DNA of 64,000 nucleotides from Blastomonas sp. AAP53 (GCF_000331245.1 NZ_ANFZ01000002.1:286460-350459), one strand, 5' to 3'. Positions 43,988 to 55,032 are shown, counted from the stretch's first letter. Notes: generated from the letters alone by a model not told the origin. Translations and numbers: made by a program.

Positions 43988-45289
43988 ATGGATACGGGCA
44001 ATCGATCGGCCGGAGCGCCGCCCAGCGGGGCCGGGCAAGAGACAGGATCAGGATACACGCCAGCGTTGCTGCTGCTGGCCACCCTGTTCTTCATGTGGGG
44101 CTTCATCACCGTCATCAACAACACGCTGCTGCCGCATTTGCGCAGCGTGTTCGACCTGACCTACACCCAGACGACACTGATCGAATCGGTCTGGTTCATC
44201 GCCTATTTCGTCGCTTCCATTCCTTCGGCGCGGCTGATCGCGCGGATCGGCTATCAACGGTCCCTCGTCATCGGCCTGCTGGTGATGGCGGTGGGCGCGC
44301 TGGGCATGATGCTGGCCGCCAGCCTTCCGTCCTACGGCGTCACGCTGATCATGCTGTTCATCATCGCCAGCGGAATTACGCTGCTGCAGGTGGCGGCAAA
44401 CCCCTATGTCGCGGTGATAGGTCCGGCTAGCTCGGCGTCCTCGCGCCTCAATCTGGTGCAGGCGATGAATTCGGCCGGGACGATGTTTGCGCCGCTGTTC
44501 GGCGCCTATCTCATCCTGGGTCGAACCAAGGGGGGGACGTCGCAGGCCGGGACCGTGCTGAGCCAGGCAGAGCGCCTCGCCGATGCCCAGTCCGTGATCC
44601 TGCCCTACGGTCTTGTGGCGCTGGCGCTGTTCGCGCTCGCCGTCATCATCGCCCGCTTTCCGCTGCCGGCGATGGGGGCCTCTGTTGCACGTGCCTCGCT
44701 GGACGAGCGCAAGGCGCTTTCGCTGTGGAAGCACCGCAATCTGGTCTGGGGGGTGCCTGCGATCTTCATCTACCTGATCGCCGAAATCGGCGTCGCCAAT
44801 CTCTTCGTCAATTTCGTGAGCCAGCCCGATATTGCCAACCTGACGCAGGAGCAGGCGGGCCGGTACCTGACCTTGCTGTGGGCGGGAATGATGGTGGGGC
44901 GATTTGCCGGCTCTGGGCTGATGCAGCGATTCGCCGCCGAATCGGTCCTGGCGGTTTTCAGTGTCGGCGCATTTGCGGTGATGCTGGTAACGGTATTCAC
45001 AACCGGACCTGCAGCGATGTGGGCGCTGATCCTGGTCGGCCTGTTCCACTCAATCATGTTCCCCACCATTTTCACGCTCGGCATACGCGGACTGGGCCCG
45101 TTGACAGAGGAGGGCTCAGGCCTGCTGATCATGGCGATTGCAGGCGGGGCACTGGTGGTTGTACAGGGCTGGATCGCCGACATCTACGGGTTGCAGGCGT
45201 CGTTCCTGCTGACTGCGGCGTGCGAACTCTACATTCTTTTTTATGCCCTGTGGGGCTGTCGTTGCGATGATGGTGCGACACGCCCTTGA
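43988..45289 (+). CDS. Sugar:H+ symporter, MFS, FucP-like
   Basis: 433 aa from the ATG at 43988 with GGAGGG 9 nt upstream. Twelve hydrophobic helices are seen. Family strings: LFFMWGFITVINNTLLPHLR in helix 1, RIGYQRSLVIGLLVMAVGA, LLQVAANPYVAVIGP, RLNLVQAMNSAGTMFAPLFG. This is the fucose/galactose/glucose:proton symporter group, common in sphingomonads for monosaccharide import. It imports a monomer of the arabinoxylan (arabinose or galactose are candidates). Divergent from the epimerase operon and 95 bp before the TonB receptor. Confidence 0.9.
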   Translation: MDTGNRSAGAPPSGAGQETGSGYTPALLLLATLFFMWGFITVINNTLLPHLRSVFDLTYTQTTLIESVWFIAYFVASIPSARLIARIGYQRSLVIGLLVMAVGALGMMLAASLPSYGVTLIMLFIIASGITLLQVAANPYVAVIGPASSASSRLNLVQAMNSAGTMFAPLFGAYLILGRTKGGTSQAGTVLSQAERLADAQSVILPYGLVALALFALAVIIARFPLPAMGASVARASLDERKALSLWKHRNLVWGVPAIFIYLIAEIGVANLFVNFVSQPDIANLTQEQAGRYLTLLWAGMMVGRFAGSGLMQRFAAESVLAVFSVGAFAVMLVTVFTTGPAAMWALILVGLFHSIMFPTIFTLGIRGLGPLTEEGSGLLIMAIAGGALVVVQGWIADIYGLQASFLLTAACELYILFYALWGCRCDDGATRP

Positions 45290-45297
45290 CATGAATA

Positions 45298-45307
45298 ACT
45301 CAGAGTA
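45298..45307. promoter_or_regulatory. ACTCAGAGTA motif before the TonB receptor gene
   Basis: ACTCAGAGT is a 9-bp perfect palindrome and the closest symmetric version of the ACTCAGACAA motif. It lies after a TTGACA at 45286-45291. Confidence 0.35.
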
Positions 45308-45320
45308 TTACCCATTGAAC

Positions 45321-45334
45321 TGATAGCGCTACCA
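45321..45334. promoter_or_regulatory. LacI-type operator, TonB receptor gene
   Basis: TGATAGCGCTACCA, identical to the site at 63334-63347. It lies about 51 bp upstream of the receptor start and downstream of TTGACA (45286), where a repressor could block transcription. Confidence 0.7.
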
Positions 45335-45384
45335 TAGCGTGGACCGTTGGCACCAAGCCAAGGCCGAATAAGGGGAGGATTGAT

Positions 45385-48300
45385 ATGGTTTCTCGTATTG
45401 ATGTTGTGCGTCGCGGGCTTCTGGGGGCAGTTGCCGCTTCCGGCTTGATGCTGCCGAGCTTTGCAATGGCTCAGACCACGGGTGGTCCCGCTGCCCCGGC
45501 CGCGCAGGAGACTGCCGACCCCGAATCGGCAGACGATGTCAGCAGCGAAACCGCCGACGAGATCGTCGTCACCGGTTTTCGTGCCTCGCTGGAAAGCCAG
45601 ACGCTGGCAAAGCGCAACTCGATCGGCTTTACCGACACGATCTTCGCAGAAGACATCGGCAAGTTTCCCGATACCAACATCGCAGAATCGCTGAACCGCA
45701 TTCCGGGCATCACCATTGGTCGTGAAGTCACCGGCGAAGGTTCGTCGGTCGCCATTCGCGGCCTTGGCACCAACTTCACCCGTGTCCTGCTGAACGGGGC
45801 GCCGGTTGCCATCGCCTCGGTGCGCTTCGATGCGCAGAGCACCAACCGCGAAGTCGATCTCGACCTGATTCCGACCGAACTGTTCACCCAGCTCACCGTC
45901 AGCAAGTCGCCGACCGCCAGCCTGCTCGAAGGTGGTGCGGCGGGTACCGTCAACCTGCGCGCCGCTCGCCCGTTCGACAACCCCAAGCCCTACATCAGCT
46001 ATGGCCTGCAGGGCTCCAAGGTCAGCGGCGCTGACAAATGGGGCTATCGCGGCCATCTGGTGGCCAGCGCGACCTTCGGCGATTTCGGTATCCTCGTCGG
46101 CGGTGCGGCCGTCCGCAATGAATTCAACGTCGACGGCTATGAAACCATCGGCTTCACCAACCCCAATTTGACGGCGGCGCAGCGCGTCTCGGGCACGCGC
46201 AATGCAACCGGCGGCGGCAACTTCACCATTCCCGCCACGGTTCCCTCGCGGGCTGGCAACGGCCTGACGCCCGGCGCGGTGATCGACGAGGCGTTCCTGC
46301 TGCGCAACAACCCCGGCGCAACGATCGACCAGATCGACAACGGCCTCATCCCGCGCCTGGGCCGTCCCCGCAGCGAAACCGGCTTCCGCCAGCGTTACAA
46401 CGGCCTGGTGTCGCTTGAATGGCGTCCCAGCGACAACTTCAACTTCTATGTCGATGGCATGTATGCGCAACGCGATACCGAGTTCACCCGCACCGCGATG
46501 AACTGGGTGGGCCGCAATGGCGCCGTCATCCCGATCAACACCACTTATGACAAGGCCGATTGCTCTGCTGGCTGCACCGTCACCGGCGGCACCTATGCCA
46601 ACTCGCAGTTCTTCCTCGAATATCGTCCCTACAAGGACACGCAGGACTATTACGGCATCAACCCCGGCATCGAATTCAAGCTGAACGACTGGATCAAGGG
46701 CGACCTGCAGGCGAACTACACCAAGAGCAACTTCCGCCGCGAAAGCCCGACCTTCCTGGTGATTACCCCGCCCAACAGCGGCCTGACCGTCACGTACAAG
46801 AACGATGGCGGCATCCCCGAAATCATCTCGAACGTGGACCTCAACAACCCCGCCAACTTCGGCTGGGATGGCGGCGGCCGTGTCAACCTGAACGGCGAAG
46901 AGCGCGCGACGGAAACCAAGGGCATCCGCGGCAGCCTGTTGTTTGGCGATGAAACCCGCTTCAGCGTGCGCGTCGGCGCGGCCTTTGACGACACGCAGCG
47001 TCGCATCACGCCGTTCGACAACACCGCATTGTGGCAGAACGCCATCTGCGGCAACGGCCCCAGCGTCACCCTGCTCGCGCCGAACAGCTCGACGACCCCG
47101 TGCTCGGGCCTCGATCAGCCAGGCACGGCAACACCGGCAGGCTTCCCGACCTTCCCTGGCTATGGCACCAACTTCACCGCAGGCGCAGCGCCGATCACCT
47201 ATGCCGGATCGCTGATCCCGACCGCAGCCGTGCCCAGCTATCTGCGGCCCGGCGACAACGGCTATATCACGGTCGACTGGGACAAGGTTCGGCGCGACAC
47301 CAACTATGACGGCCTGCTGGCCGGTGCGACCGAAATCGGTTCGGGCAGCAGCGGCGCCAATGGCGGCCTGATCCGCGAGAAGGTGACCGGCACGTTCATC
47401 GAGGGCAACGGCATCTTCGATGTTGGCGACAACACTCTCCGGCTGAACGGCGGCGTGCGCTATGTTCGGACAGAGCAGATTGTCGGTGGCCGCGTTTCCA
47501 TTCCCGATCCGCGCAACACGCCCGCCGGGGCGCCTGCGATCGCGGATGGTGGTCGTTATCCCAACACCATTGTCTTCCCGACGACGAACACCCGCTATTC
47601 GAACTTCCTGCCATCGCTGAGCGCAGCCTTCGATTTCGGCGGCAGGGCCGTGGCCCGTGCCTCGATTTCGCGCACGATGACGCGGCCCGATCCCAACTCG
47701 CTGCTGCCGGGTGCCAGCTTCGTTCAGCCGTCGGCCGATATCGGCACCGTCGGCAACAACGCGCTCGATCCGTTCATCTCGGACAATATCGATCTGGGCT
47801 TTGAACTGTACACCGGCGGGGAAGGCGTGATCGCCTTTGCGGCGTTCCGCAAGTCGATCACCGGCTTTACCGTCAACGGTCTCAACAACGTGCCGTTCTC
47901 GTTCTTCGAGCAGTTCGGCATCAACGTCGACTCGCTGACCCAGGCACAGCGTGAGGCTCTCGCGGCCCGTGCCCAGCCGGGCCAGGCACTGCGCGACGTG
48001 AGCGTGGTGGTGCAGCAGCAGGTGAACGCTGACGGCAAGCTGAAGGTCAACGGTCTGGAATTCCAGATCACCCAGCCGCTGGACTTCATCACCCAGTATA
48101 TCGGCGTCACCGGCTTTGGCTTCCAGGGCAACCTGACGCTCATCGACCAGAAGGGCGAGGGCACGGGTGCCCCGGCCGTGGCCATCGGCGTTGCACCGAC
48201 GACCTACACCGCAACCGGATATTACGACAAGGACGGCATCTCGGCGCGCCTGACCTACACGTTCAACGAAGGGTCGCAGGGATCTGGAAACAACCAGAAC

Positions 48301-48528
48301 GGCATCCCCCAGGCGGCGATCTTCGGGCGCAGCTACGGCCAGCTCGACTTCTCGGGCAATGTCGATCTGTCCGAGGTGTTCGGCAACGACTACCTGCCGA
48401 CCCTGGTGATCAACGCGATCAACATCACCAAGGAAGCGCAGAGCACGTACTTCCAGTTCCCCAACGCAACCTTCAACGAATACAATCCGGGTCGCACCAT
48501 CCTTGTGGGCCTCCGCGGCGTATTCTGA
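45385..48528 (+). CDS. TonB-dependent receptor for oligosaccharides
   Basis: 1047 aa, large even for this family. Signal peptide (GLLGAVAASGLMLPSFAMAQ), Ala/Pro/Glu linker, TonB box DEIVVTGF, and plug domain with IGKFPDTNIAESLNRIPGITI and SVAIRGLGTNFTRVLLNG. A 22-strand outer-membrane barrel with long extracellular loops (many Asn/Gly) follows, ending in Phe (LVGLRGVF). Carbohydrate-uptake receptors of Caulobacter, Xanthomonas and sphingomonads have this N-terminal style. It would import xylo-oligosaccharides using the proton-motive force through TonB/ExbBD. Located under a LacI-type operator and closed by a strong terminator. Confidence 0.93.
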   Translation: MVSRIDVVRRGLLGAVAASGLMLPSFAMAQTTGGPAAPAAQETADPESADDVSSETADEIVVTGFRASLESQTLAKRNSIGFTDTIFAEDIGKFPDTNIAESLNRIPGITIGREVTGEGSSVAIRGLGTNFTRVLLNGAPVAIASVRFDAQSTNREVDLDLIPTELFTQLTVSKSPTASLLEGGAAGTVNLRAARPFDNPKPYISYGLQGSKVSGADKWGYRGHLVASATFGDFGILVGGAAVRNEFNVDGYETIGFTNPNLTAAQRVSGTRNATGGGNFTIPATVPSRAGNGLTPGAVIDEAFLLRNNPGATIDQIDNGLIPRLGRPRSETGFRQRYNGLVSLEWRPSDNFNFYVDGMYAQRDTEFTRTAMNWVGRNGAVIPINTTYDKADCSAGCTVTGGTYANSQFFLEYRPYKDTQDYYGINPGIEFKLNDWIKGDLQANYTKSNFRRESPTFLVITPPNSGLTVTYKNDGGIPEIISNVDLNNPANFGWDGGGRVNLNGEERATETKGIRGSLLFGDETRFSVRVGAAFDDTQRRITPFDNTALWQNAICGNGPSVTLLAPNSSTTPCSGLDQPGTATPAGFPTFPGYGTNFTAGAAPITYAGSLIPTAAVPSYLRPGDNGYITVDWDKVRRDTNYDGLLAGATEIGSGSSGANGGLIREKVTGTFIEGNGIFDVGDNTLRLNGGVRYVRTEQIVGGRVSIPDPRNTPAGAPAIADGGRYPNTIVFPTTNTRYSNFLPSLSAAFDFGGRAVARASISRTMTRPDPNSLLPGASFVQPSADIGTVGNNALDPFISDNIDLGFELYTGGEGVIAFAAFRKSITGFTVNGLNNVPFSFFEQFGINVDSLTQAQREALAARAQPGQALRDVSVVVQQQVNADGKLKVNGLEFQITQPLDFITQYIGVTGFGFQGNLTLIDQKGEGTGAPAVAIGVAPTTYTATGYYDKDGISARLTYTFNEGSQGSGNNQNGIPQAAIFGRSYGQLDFSGNVDLSEVFGNDYLPTLVINAINITKEAQSTYFQFPNATFNEYNPGRTILVGLRGVF

Positions 48529-48561
48529 TCGCCATCCCCGCAAGGGTCTCCCTGCCTCATC

Positions 48562-48595
48562 GGACCGGTCGAGCAATCGACCGGTCCATTTTTTT
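48562..48595 (+). terminator. Rho-independent terminator after the TonB receptor
   Basis: A perfect 11-bp stem GGACCGGTCGA (48562-48572) / TCGACCGGTCC (48577-48587) with a GCAA tetraloop, then A and seven T. It lies 33 bp after the receptor stop. Confidence 0.93.
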
Positions 48596-48702
48596 GGGCA
48601 CAGCGCGTGACATGCCTTGCCCAGGCATTGCACGCGCCTGCGGGTACGGCGCGGCAGGCCCGATGCGGCTGCGTCGCGGTGATTCAGAACGGTGGGGGTT
48701 GC

Positions 48703-49983
48703 TCAGTCGAAGAGCGAAAGCTCGACGGCATCGGCCATCGCGCGGAACCCGGCAGGGTTGGGGTGCAGCCCGTCGCCCGTATCGAAAGCCGGGTTGAGAT
48801 AGGCGGGGCGCGCAGGATCGCGCATCGCCGCGTCGAGATCGATCACGCTGTCGAACACGCCAGAGGTCCGGATCCAGGCATTGACCGCCTGACGGCCGGC
48901 CTCGCTGGCAGCATCCGGGCTGTAATATTCGTTGCTCATGAACGGCAGGATCGTCGCGCCGTGGACCTTGATGCCCTTGGCATGCGCACGCGCGATGATC
49001 TGCGCATAGGCACCGGTCAGCTGCGCCACCAGCGCGGCATGGTCGGCTGCGCTCGCATCGGGGCGGCGCGCCAGATTGCCGATGTCGTTGATCCCTTCGA
49101 GCACGATCAGGTGGCGGATTCCCGGTTGGGCCAGCACATCGCGGTCGAGCCGTGCCATCGCACTCGGGCCGAGCCCGTCGAGCAGGACGCGGTTGCCGCC
49201 GATACCCTGGTTGATGACCGCCGCCCGGCCCGCCAGACGCCGCGCCAGGAAATCGGTCCAGCGGTCATTGCCGTTGGTGGTCGATCCGCGTCCGTCGGTG
49301 ATCGAATCCCCCAGTACGACGATGCCGTCGCGAGCTGCGCAGCTTGTCACCTCGATGCCCGACAGCAGGAACCAGTGGTCGGTCCGGGTTGCAGCGGTGA
49401 GCGTGGCTGCGGCTGTCGCGTCGCCGGATGTCAGATACGAAGTGGCGCGCGATCCGGGGTGCGAGGTTTGACCTTCGGGTTCCGCCAGCACGTGGATGCT
49501 CACCGCGAGGTCGTCAAAGGCCCCGCCCGGCCACGCGATAGGATCGCTCAGCCATTCGCCGCCTGGAGGGATGACCGCGCCGGGCTGCCCGGCAAAGGTC
49601 AGCGCCTTCAGGGTGGCGGGCACGATATTCGCGCTCGCATTGTCGGCAGACCGGGCGATCGAAACCCGGCCGATGCGCAGCGGTGTCGTGCCGAAGACGT
49701 TGGACAGCCGGATGCGCAGCTGCGCGCCCGTGATCGACGGGCGCACGATCTGGCGCAGCGTCGCATCGTCCAGCGCGCCGCCGGGCAGCGCGTTGGCCGC
49801 GTCTGGCAGCATCTGCGATGATGCCCAGGCCGCCTTCCAGGGGCAGGCCGGTGACGCTGCCACCGGGGCATTCGCCAGCACCGGCGTGGCCAGAAGGCCC
49901 AGCGCCAGCGTGGATCCGCCGAGCATCAGCCTGCGCCATGCAGCAGGGCTGGTCAGGGCTGTGCGTCGGCGGGGATCGATCAT
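48703..49983 (-). CDS. SGNH/GDSL carbohydrate esterase
   Basis: 426 aa with a signal peptide (TLALGLLATPVLANAPVAA) after a basic N-terminus. An N-terminal beta domain (about 60-215) precedes the SGNH domain: block I IVVLGDSITDGRGSTTNG with nucleophile Ser, block II INQGIGGNRVL, block III VLEGINDIGNLA, and block V DGLHPNPAGFRAM with Asp and His. Such exported esterases remove acetyl or related groups from polysaccharides. It is last in the GH3-ManD-MFS-esterase operon (4-nt overlap with the MFS gene). Confidence 0.88.
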   Translation of the reverse strand: MIDPRRRTALTSPAAWRRLMLGGSTLALGLLATPVLANAPVAASPACPWKAAWASSQMLPDAANALPGGALDDATLRQIVRPSITGAQLRIRLSNVFGTTPLRIGRVSIARSADNASANIVPATLKALTFAGQPGAVIPPGGEWLSDPIAWPGGAFDDLAVSIHVLAEPEGQTSHPGSRATSYLTSGDATAAATLTAATRTDHWFLLSGIEVTSCAARDGIVVLGDSITDGRGSTTNGNDRWTDFLARRLAGRAAVINQGIGGNRVLLDGLGPSAMARLDRDVLAQPGIRHLIVLEGINDIGNLARRPDASAADHAALVAQLTGAYAQIIARAHAKGIKVHGATILPFMSNEYYSPDAASEAGRQAVNAWIRTSGVFDSVIDLDAAMRDPARPAYLNPAFDTGDGLHPNPAGFRAMADAVELSLFD

Positions 49984-51281
49984 CGGCTGGTGGCTACTGC
50001 TACGGTTTTATACTTTGGGTTGAGAAGGTGGAATACACCCAGCGCGACCAGATACGCCATCCCGCAGGCGATGAAGAAGGGTTCGTAGCTGCCCACGCGG
50101 TCCAGCAGGACACCGAGCGACTTGGAAGCAATGAAGCCGCCACAGGCCCCGGCAAATCCGCCCAGGCCGATCAAGGTACCTTGCGCAAACCGCGGGAACT
50201 GGTCGCCGGGAAGTGCGAACAGGTTGGTCGAAAAGCCCTGATGCGCCGCGCAGGCAAGGCCAATGCAGAACACCGCGATCCAGATATTGTCCGCCTCGAT
50301 CGCGAACATCACCGGCAGCGCGAACAGTGCGCAGACGAACATCGCCTGCTTGCGCGCGCGTCCTGTCGCCATGCCCTTCTTGAGCAGGTGCGAACTGTAC
50401 CAGCCGCCCGCGATCGCCCCGACATCAGCGAGGATATAGATTGCGACCAGCGGCGGGCCGAAGTTCTTGAGGTCATAGCCATATTGCTTGTTGAAGAAGT
50501 CCGGCAACCAGAACAGGAAGGTCCACCACACCGGATCGATCAGGAAGCGCCCGGCCATATAGGCCCAGGTTTCGCGGTGGCGCATGACATTGAAAAAGCC
50601 GGTGCGTCCAGCGTCTTCCGAAGGTTCGGCCTCGATCCAGGCGCGTTCTTCGGGTGTCACCTTGGGGTGCTGCGCGGGGTTGCGATAGAAGCGCCACCAG
50701 ACGAACAGCCAGACCAGGTTGAACAGGCCGGTGACGATGAACGCCCAGCGCCAGTCGAACGCCAGCCCGACGACGATGAACGACACCAGCAGCGGCGTGA
50801 TGATCGCGCCGACATTGGCCCCGGCATTGAAGATGCCGATGGCGAGCGCGCGTTCCTTCTTGGGGAACCATTGTGATGCGGCGGCGAGGGCCGAGGGAAA
50901 GGTGCCCGCCTCGCCCAGCGCCAGCGGGATGCGGGCGATCACGAACCCGGTGGTCGTGGTCACCAGCACCTGCGCGAAATGACCCAGCGTCCACATCCCC
51001 ATTGCCAGCAGATAGCCCGCGCGCGGGCCGATGCGGTCGATCAGCCAGCCGAACGCCAGGAAGCCGATGCCGTAGCAGACCTGGAAATAGCCCGAGATGT
51101 CGCCATAGCCCGAGTTGGTCCAGCCATAGAGCGTCTCCAGCTGGGGCTTGAGCACGCCCAGCACCAGCCGGTCGACATAGGAGAGCACCACGGCTGCGAA
51201 CAGCAGCGCGCAGATGACCCAGCGGATGCGACCGCGCGGCTTGGCAACCACGGCTTCGGCGGTGTCGCGCACGGGCGTCAC
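49980..51281 (-). CDS. MFS hexuronate transporter (ExuT-like, anion:cation symporter)
   Basis: 433 aa, 12 hydrophobic helices. N-terminal [25 protein letters not shown] and then [44 protein letters not shown] and [13 protein letters not shown] follow the ExuT/GudP pattern. It should import glucuronate or galacturonate. Encoded between mannonate dehydratase (4-nt overlap) and the esterase, opposite the alpha-glucuronidase gene, which makes glucuronate or its 4-O-methyl form the likely cargo. Confidence 0.9.
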   Translation of the reverse strand: MTPVRDTAEAVVAKPRGRIRWVICALLFAAVVLSYVDRLVLGVLKPQLETLYGWTNSGYGDISGYFQVCYGIGFLAFGWLIDRIGPRAGYLLAMGMWTLGHFAQVLVTTTTGFVIARIPLALGEAGTFPSALAAASQWFPKKERALAIGIFNAGANVGAIITPLLVSFIVVGLAFDWRWAFIVTGLFNLVWLFVWWRFYRNPAQHPKVTPEERAWIEAEPSEDAGRTGFFNVMRHRETWAYMAGRFLIDPVWWTFLFWLPDFFNKQYGYDLKNFGPPLVAIYILADVGAIAGGWYSSHLLKKGMATGRARKQAMFVCALFALPVMFAIEADNIWIAVFCIGLACAAHQGFSTNLFALPGDQFPRFAQGTLIGLGGFAGACGGFIASKSLGVLLDRVGSYEPFFIACGMAYLVALGVFHLLNPKYKTVAVATSR

Positions 51282-52489
51282 CAGTTGTACATCGTGCCAT
51301 CTTCCAGCCGGTTCACCGGCAGGAAGGCGCGGCTGTATTCATAGCCGGCGGCGAGTTCCTCATCGATATCGACGCCAAGACCTGGCTCGTCACCCGGGTG
51401 CATCGCGCCATCGGCAAAGGTATAGGCATGCGGGAAGACCGCATCGGTCTCGGGCGTGTGGCGCATGTATTCCTGCACGCCGAAATTGGGCACCGACAGG
51501 TCGAAGTGCAGCGCGGCGGCCATGCACACCGGTGACAGGTCGGTCGCGCCGTGGCAGCCGGTGCGCACCTGATAGAGATCGGCGAGCGAGGCAATGCGGC
51601 GCAGGTGGGTAATGCCGCCGGCGTGCACCACGGTGGCGCGGATATAGTCGATCAGCTGGTTCTGGATCAGCTCGCGGCAATCGTGAATCGAGTTGAAGAT
51701 CTCGCCCACCGCGAGCGGGGCGGTGGTGTGTTGGCGGATCAGCTTGAACGCCTCCTGGTTTTCGGCGGGCGTCGCGTCCTCCAGCCAGAACGGGCGATAG
51801 GGCTCCAGGTCCTTGCCCAGCCGTCCTGCCTCGATCGGGGTCAACCGGTGATGGATGTCGTGCAGCAGGTGCACGTCCCAGCCCAGGGCCTCGCGCGCCG
51901 CCTTGAACAGCTCGGGCACGACGCGAAGGTACTTGCTGGTGTTCCAGACATTTTCGGTGGGCAGATCGGCGTCGGCGGGTTCGTAGAAATAGCGGTCCTT
52001 GCTGACGCCATAGGTCGATGCCATTCCGGGAACGCCGCATTGCAGGCGGATCGCCTTGTAACCCTGGGCCTGATAATCGAGCGCGACCGCGATGGTGTCT
52101 TCGATCGTCGTGCCATTGGCATGGCCATAGACCATCACGTTCTCACGGCTCGCACCACCGAGAAGCTGATAGACCGGCAGGCCCGCGATCTTGCCCTTGA
52201 TGTCCCACAAGGCGGTATCGACGGCGGCAATCGCGCTCATCGTCACAGGCCCGCGCCGCCAATAGGCACCCTTGTACAGATACTGCCAGATGTCCTCGAT
52301 CCGGTGCGCATCGCGGCCGATCAGGCAGGGGATGACATGGTCGGTCAAATAGCTGGCGACCGACAGTTCGCGGCCGTTCAGCGTCGCATCGCCGACGCCG
52401 GTTGTGCCGTCGTCGCAGATTATCTTGAGGGTGACGAAATTGCGTCCCGGGCAGGTGATGATGACGCGGGCATCGACGATCTTGGGCAT
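51278..52489 (-). CDS. manD: D-mannonate dehydratase, ManD (enolase superfamily)
   Basis: 403 aa, matching ManD of Novosphingobium in length and style. It converts D-mannonate to 2-keto-3-deoxy-D-gluconate with Mg2+. Visible parts: N-terminal capping domain ([17 protein letters not shown]), [20 protein letters not shown], and the barrel with [36 protein letters not shown] and [15 protein letters not shown], which hold the metal ligands and acid/base residues. It is 8 bp after the GH3 gene and overlaps the transporter gene by 4 nt. Uronate isomerase and mannonate oxidoreductase are not in this window. Confidence 0.92.
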   Translation of the reverse strand: MPKIVDARVIITCPGRNFVTLKIICDDGTTGVGDATLNGRELSVASYLTDHVIPCLIGRDAHRIEDIWQYLYKGAYWRRGPVTMSAIAAVDTALWDIKGKIAGLPVYQLLGGASRENVMVYGHANGTTIEDTIAVALDYQAQGYKAIRLQCGVPGMASTYGVSKDRYFYEPADADLPTENVWNTSKYLRVVPELFKAAREALGWDVHLLHDIHHRLTPIEAGRLGKDLEPYRPFWLEDATPAENQEAFKLIRQHTTAPLAVGEIFNSIHDCRELIQNQLIDYIRATVVHAGGITHLRRIASLADLYQVRTGCHGATDLSPVCMAAALHFDLSVPNFGVQEYMRHTPETDAVFPHAYTFADGAMHPGDEPGLGVDIDEELAAGYEYSRAFLPVNRLEDGTMYNW

Positions 52490-52497
52490 GATGATCC

Positions 52498-54891
52498 TTA
52501 GGCGATTTCGAGGGTAACGGTTTGAAGGTTGCGGCTGTCGGGGCCGGTCATGATGTCGAACAGGCCGGGCTCGACGACCTCGTGCATCTGCTCGTTCCAG
52601 ATGGCGAAGGTGTCAGGTTCCAGCAAAATGCTGACCGTCTTGCGCTCGCCGGGCTTCAACGACACACGCTCGAAGCCCTTGAGCACCTTGATCGGCTGGG
52701 TGACCGAGGCCACCTGGTCACGGATGTAGAGCTGCACGACCTCGTCTCCGGGCCGGTCGCCGATATTGGTGACATCCACCGCGACCGTCACGCTGCCGCC
52801 GATGCCGATGCTGGGCGCGGACAGGCGAGGGGGGCTCAGTTCGAACCGGGTGTAGCTCAGGCCATGGCCGAACGGGAACAGCGGGTCGGTGGTGTCGAAC
52901 AGATAGCCGCGCCGCGCCGAGGGCTTGGCATCGTAGAACACCGGCAGCTGGCCGACATGCCGTGCCACTGTCACCGGCAGCTTGCCGCCCGGGTTCACGT
53001 CACCGAACAGCGCCGCTGCCATCGCATGGCCGCCCTGCTGGCCCATGTACCAGCATTCGAGCATGGCATTGGCCTGTTCCGCCACGGTGGGCCACGAGGG
53101 CGGACGACCGTTGATGGCGACGACGACGACGGGCTTGCCGGTTGCCTTCATCGCCTGGAACAGGTCGTTCTGTTCGCCCACGAGGTCCAGGCTGGTACGG
53201 TCGCCCAGATGGTTCTTGGCAAAGCCCTCGCGGCTGGTCTGTTCGGTATCGCCGATCGCCAGCAGAATCACGTCGCAAGACTTCGCGATCTCGGCGGCTT
53301 CGGCGATCAGCTGGCGATTCCTGGCCGGGTCGGCGAGCAGGATCTCGTTGGCCGAGCGGTCCTCGCTCTGGGTGATGAACACGCCCTGCGCGAAGACGAC
53401 TTCGGCCTGGTCCTTCAGCCGCGCCTTGACCCCTTCGAGCAGCGAGACAGGATTGGTTGGCAGCGAGGAATAGCCGCCCAGCCGAGCGATAGCCGCGTTG
53501 GGGCCGATGACTGCGACGCGCTTGTGCGCGCCGGGCTTCAAGGGGAGCGTGCCGTCGTTGGTGAGCAGCGTGATTGCCTTTTCGGCCGATTGCCGGGCCA
53601 GCGCGATCGCCTCGGCATTGGCGGTGAGCTTTGCGGCGGCGCGCGCATCTGCAGCGGCCGCCTCGAACAATCCGGCGCGGAACTTGAGCGTCAGCATCCG
53701 CCGGCACGCCAGATCGACCAGAGCCTGCGGCACCTTGCCGGCGCGGACCTGATCGCCCAGAGTCCGGAATGCTTCGCCATCGGGCAGGTCGCTATCGACG
53801 CCCGCGATGAGCGCCAGCCGTGCCGCCGCTGCCATGTCGGGGGCGACATGGTGCAAGGAGGCGAGTTCGCCGATCGCGGCATAATCGCTGACGATCGCGC
53901 CATCGAAACCCCATTCGCCGCGCAGGATGTCGCCCAGCAGCCAGCGGTTGGCGTGGCTGGGGACGCCATCGATCTCGTTATACGAGGGCATGACCGCGCC
54001 GATGCCGGTCTTCTGGACGATCTTGCGAAACGGCGGGAAGAAGCGTTCGCGCAGCTCGCGTTCGGCGAGCGGGGCAGGGGCGACATTCTCGCCGCTTTCC
54101 GGCTGGCCATGGCCGGTCATGTGCTTGAGCGTGGCGAACACCTTGCCGGGGCCCAGGACCTTGCTACGTCCCTGCAGCCCCAGCACCGCAGCGATGCCCA
54201 TTTCGCCGCACAGGTACGGATCCTCGCCAAAGGTTTCCTCGATCCGGCCCCAGCGCGGATCGCGGGCGATATCGACGACCGGAGACAGCGCCAGCACGGT
54301 GCCGTGCGCACGGACCTCGCGGCCGATGACCGCGCTGACCTTTTCCATCAGACCGCGGTCGAAGGTGCCCGCCAGGGCAATCGCCTGGGGAAAGCTGGTC
54401 GCGGTGGGCGCCATATAGCCGTGCAGGCATTCCTCGTGGAACAGCACCGGGATGCCCAGCCGGGTCGATTTCGCCCAGGCCTGAGTCGCGTTGACGAAGG
54501 CGATGGTGTCGGCAGGCGCACGCCAGCGGCCCGTGCCCTCGGCAGGGTTGTTGTTGGCTGTGGCAGCGCCGCCCCGGTCCGATGGCCGGGCAACCTGGCC
54601 GAATCCGTGCGGATAGGCGGCGGACGCCTTGGCAGGATCGAAGGCCAGCGAGTCATTCATTACGTCGCGCTTGGTGCGTGACAGGGTGATCAGCTGCGCG
54701 ACCTTTTCGTCCAGCGTCATGCGCGAGAGCAGGTCATCGACGCGCAGGTCGATGGGGGCGGCAGGATCGCGATAGATCGGGGTGGCAGCACGCGCTGCGG
54801 CGGGCATCATGGCCAGCAGGGAAACCGACGCGCTCCAGAAAAAAACATCGCGGCGGCTGACCTTGCCCCCGTTTGCCGTTGCCCGTGTCAT
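52498..54891 (-). CDS. Glycoside hydrolase family 3 (beta-xylosidase/beta-glucosidase)
   Basis: 797 aa from the ATG at 54891, just 4 nt after GGGAGAG; an upstream frame adds ten residues. The N-terminus has a twin-arginine-type signal ([18 protein letters not shown]). Domain order: TIM-like barrel with [21 protein letters not shown] and the nucleophile Asp in GAIVSDYAA; alpha/beta sandwich ([31 protein letters not shown]); C-terminal fibronectin-III-like domain ([17 protein letters not shown]). It releases terminal xylose or glucose from beta-linked oligomers. First gene of the operon reading to the esterase. Confidence 0.92.
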   Translation of the reverse strand: MTRATANGGKVSRRDVFFWSASVSLLAMMPAAARAATPIYRDPAAPIDLRVDDLLSRMTLDEKVAQLITLSRTKRDVMNDSLAFDPAKASAAYPHGFGQVARPSDRGGAATANNNPAEGTGRWRAPADTIAFVNATQAWAKSTRLGIPVLFHEECLHGYMAPTATSFPQAIALAGTFDRGLMEKVSAVIGREVRAHGTVLALSPVVDIARDPRWGRIEETFGEDPYLCGEMGIAAVLGLQGRSKVLGPGKVFATLKHMTGHGQPESGENVAPAPLAERELRERFFPPFRKIVQKTGIGAVMPSYNEIDGVPSHANRWLLGDILRGEWGFDGAIVSDYAAIGELASLHHVAPDMAAAARLALIAGVDSDLPDGEAFRTLGDQVRAGKVPQALVDLACRRMLTLKFRAGLFEAAAADARAAAKLTANAEAIALARQSAEKAITLLTNDGTLPLKPGAHKRVAVIGPNAAIARLGGYSSLPTNPVSLLEGVKARLKDQAEVVFAQGVFITQSEDRSANEILLADPARNRQLIAEAAEIAKSCDVILLAIGDTEQTSREGFAKNHLGDRTSLDLVGEQNDLFQAMKATGKPVVVVAINGRPPSWPTVAEQANAMLECWYMGQQGGHAMAAALFGDVNPGGKLPVTVARHVGQLPVFYDAKPSARRGYLFDTTDPLFPFGHGLSYTRFELSPPRLSAPSIGIGGSVTVAVDVTNIGDRPGDEVVQLYIRDQVASVTQPIKVLKGFERVSLKPGERKTVSILLEPDTFAIWNEQMHEVVEPGLFDIMTGPDSRNLQTVTLEIA

Positions 54892-54941
54892 CCGTCTCTC
54901 CCGTCCCAAAGGGCGCAACATTTATATTGATGTTGTCGCTG

Positions 54942-54955
54942 TGATACCGCTAACA
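54942..54955. promoter_or_regulatory. LacI-type operator, divergent GH3/GH67 promoter
   Basis: TGATACCGCTAACA, 12 of 14 matches to the shared palindrome. It lies midway between the divergent starts (54891 and 55033), so one site could control both operons. Confidence 0.6.
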
Positions 54956-55032
54956 TGCACGGCACCACAATGGCTTGTCAATGCCGTTGGGCAATGCCGG
55001 CGCAAGATGTGCGGCGACCAGGGAGAGGAATA

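Noticed and set aside
45241..48633. 1130-codon open frame on the minus strand across the TonB receptor
   Set aside because: It is antisense to a clear TonB-dependent receptor with plug, box and barrel features; composition is His/Arg/Asp-rich shadow sequence caused by high GC third positions.
52522..54681. 719-codon plus-strand frame opposite the GH3 gene
   Set aside because: GH3 motifs on the other strand are complete; no ribosome-binding site or family match here.
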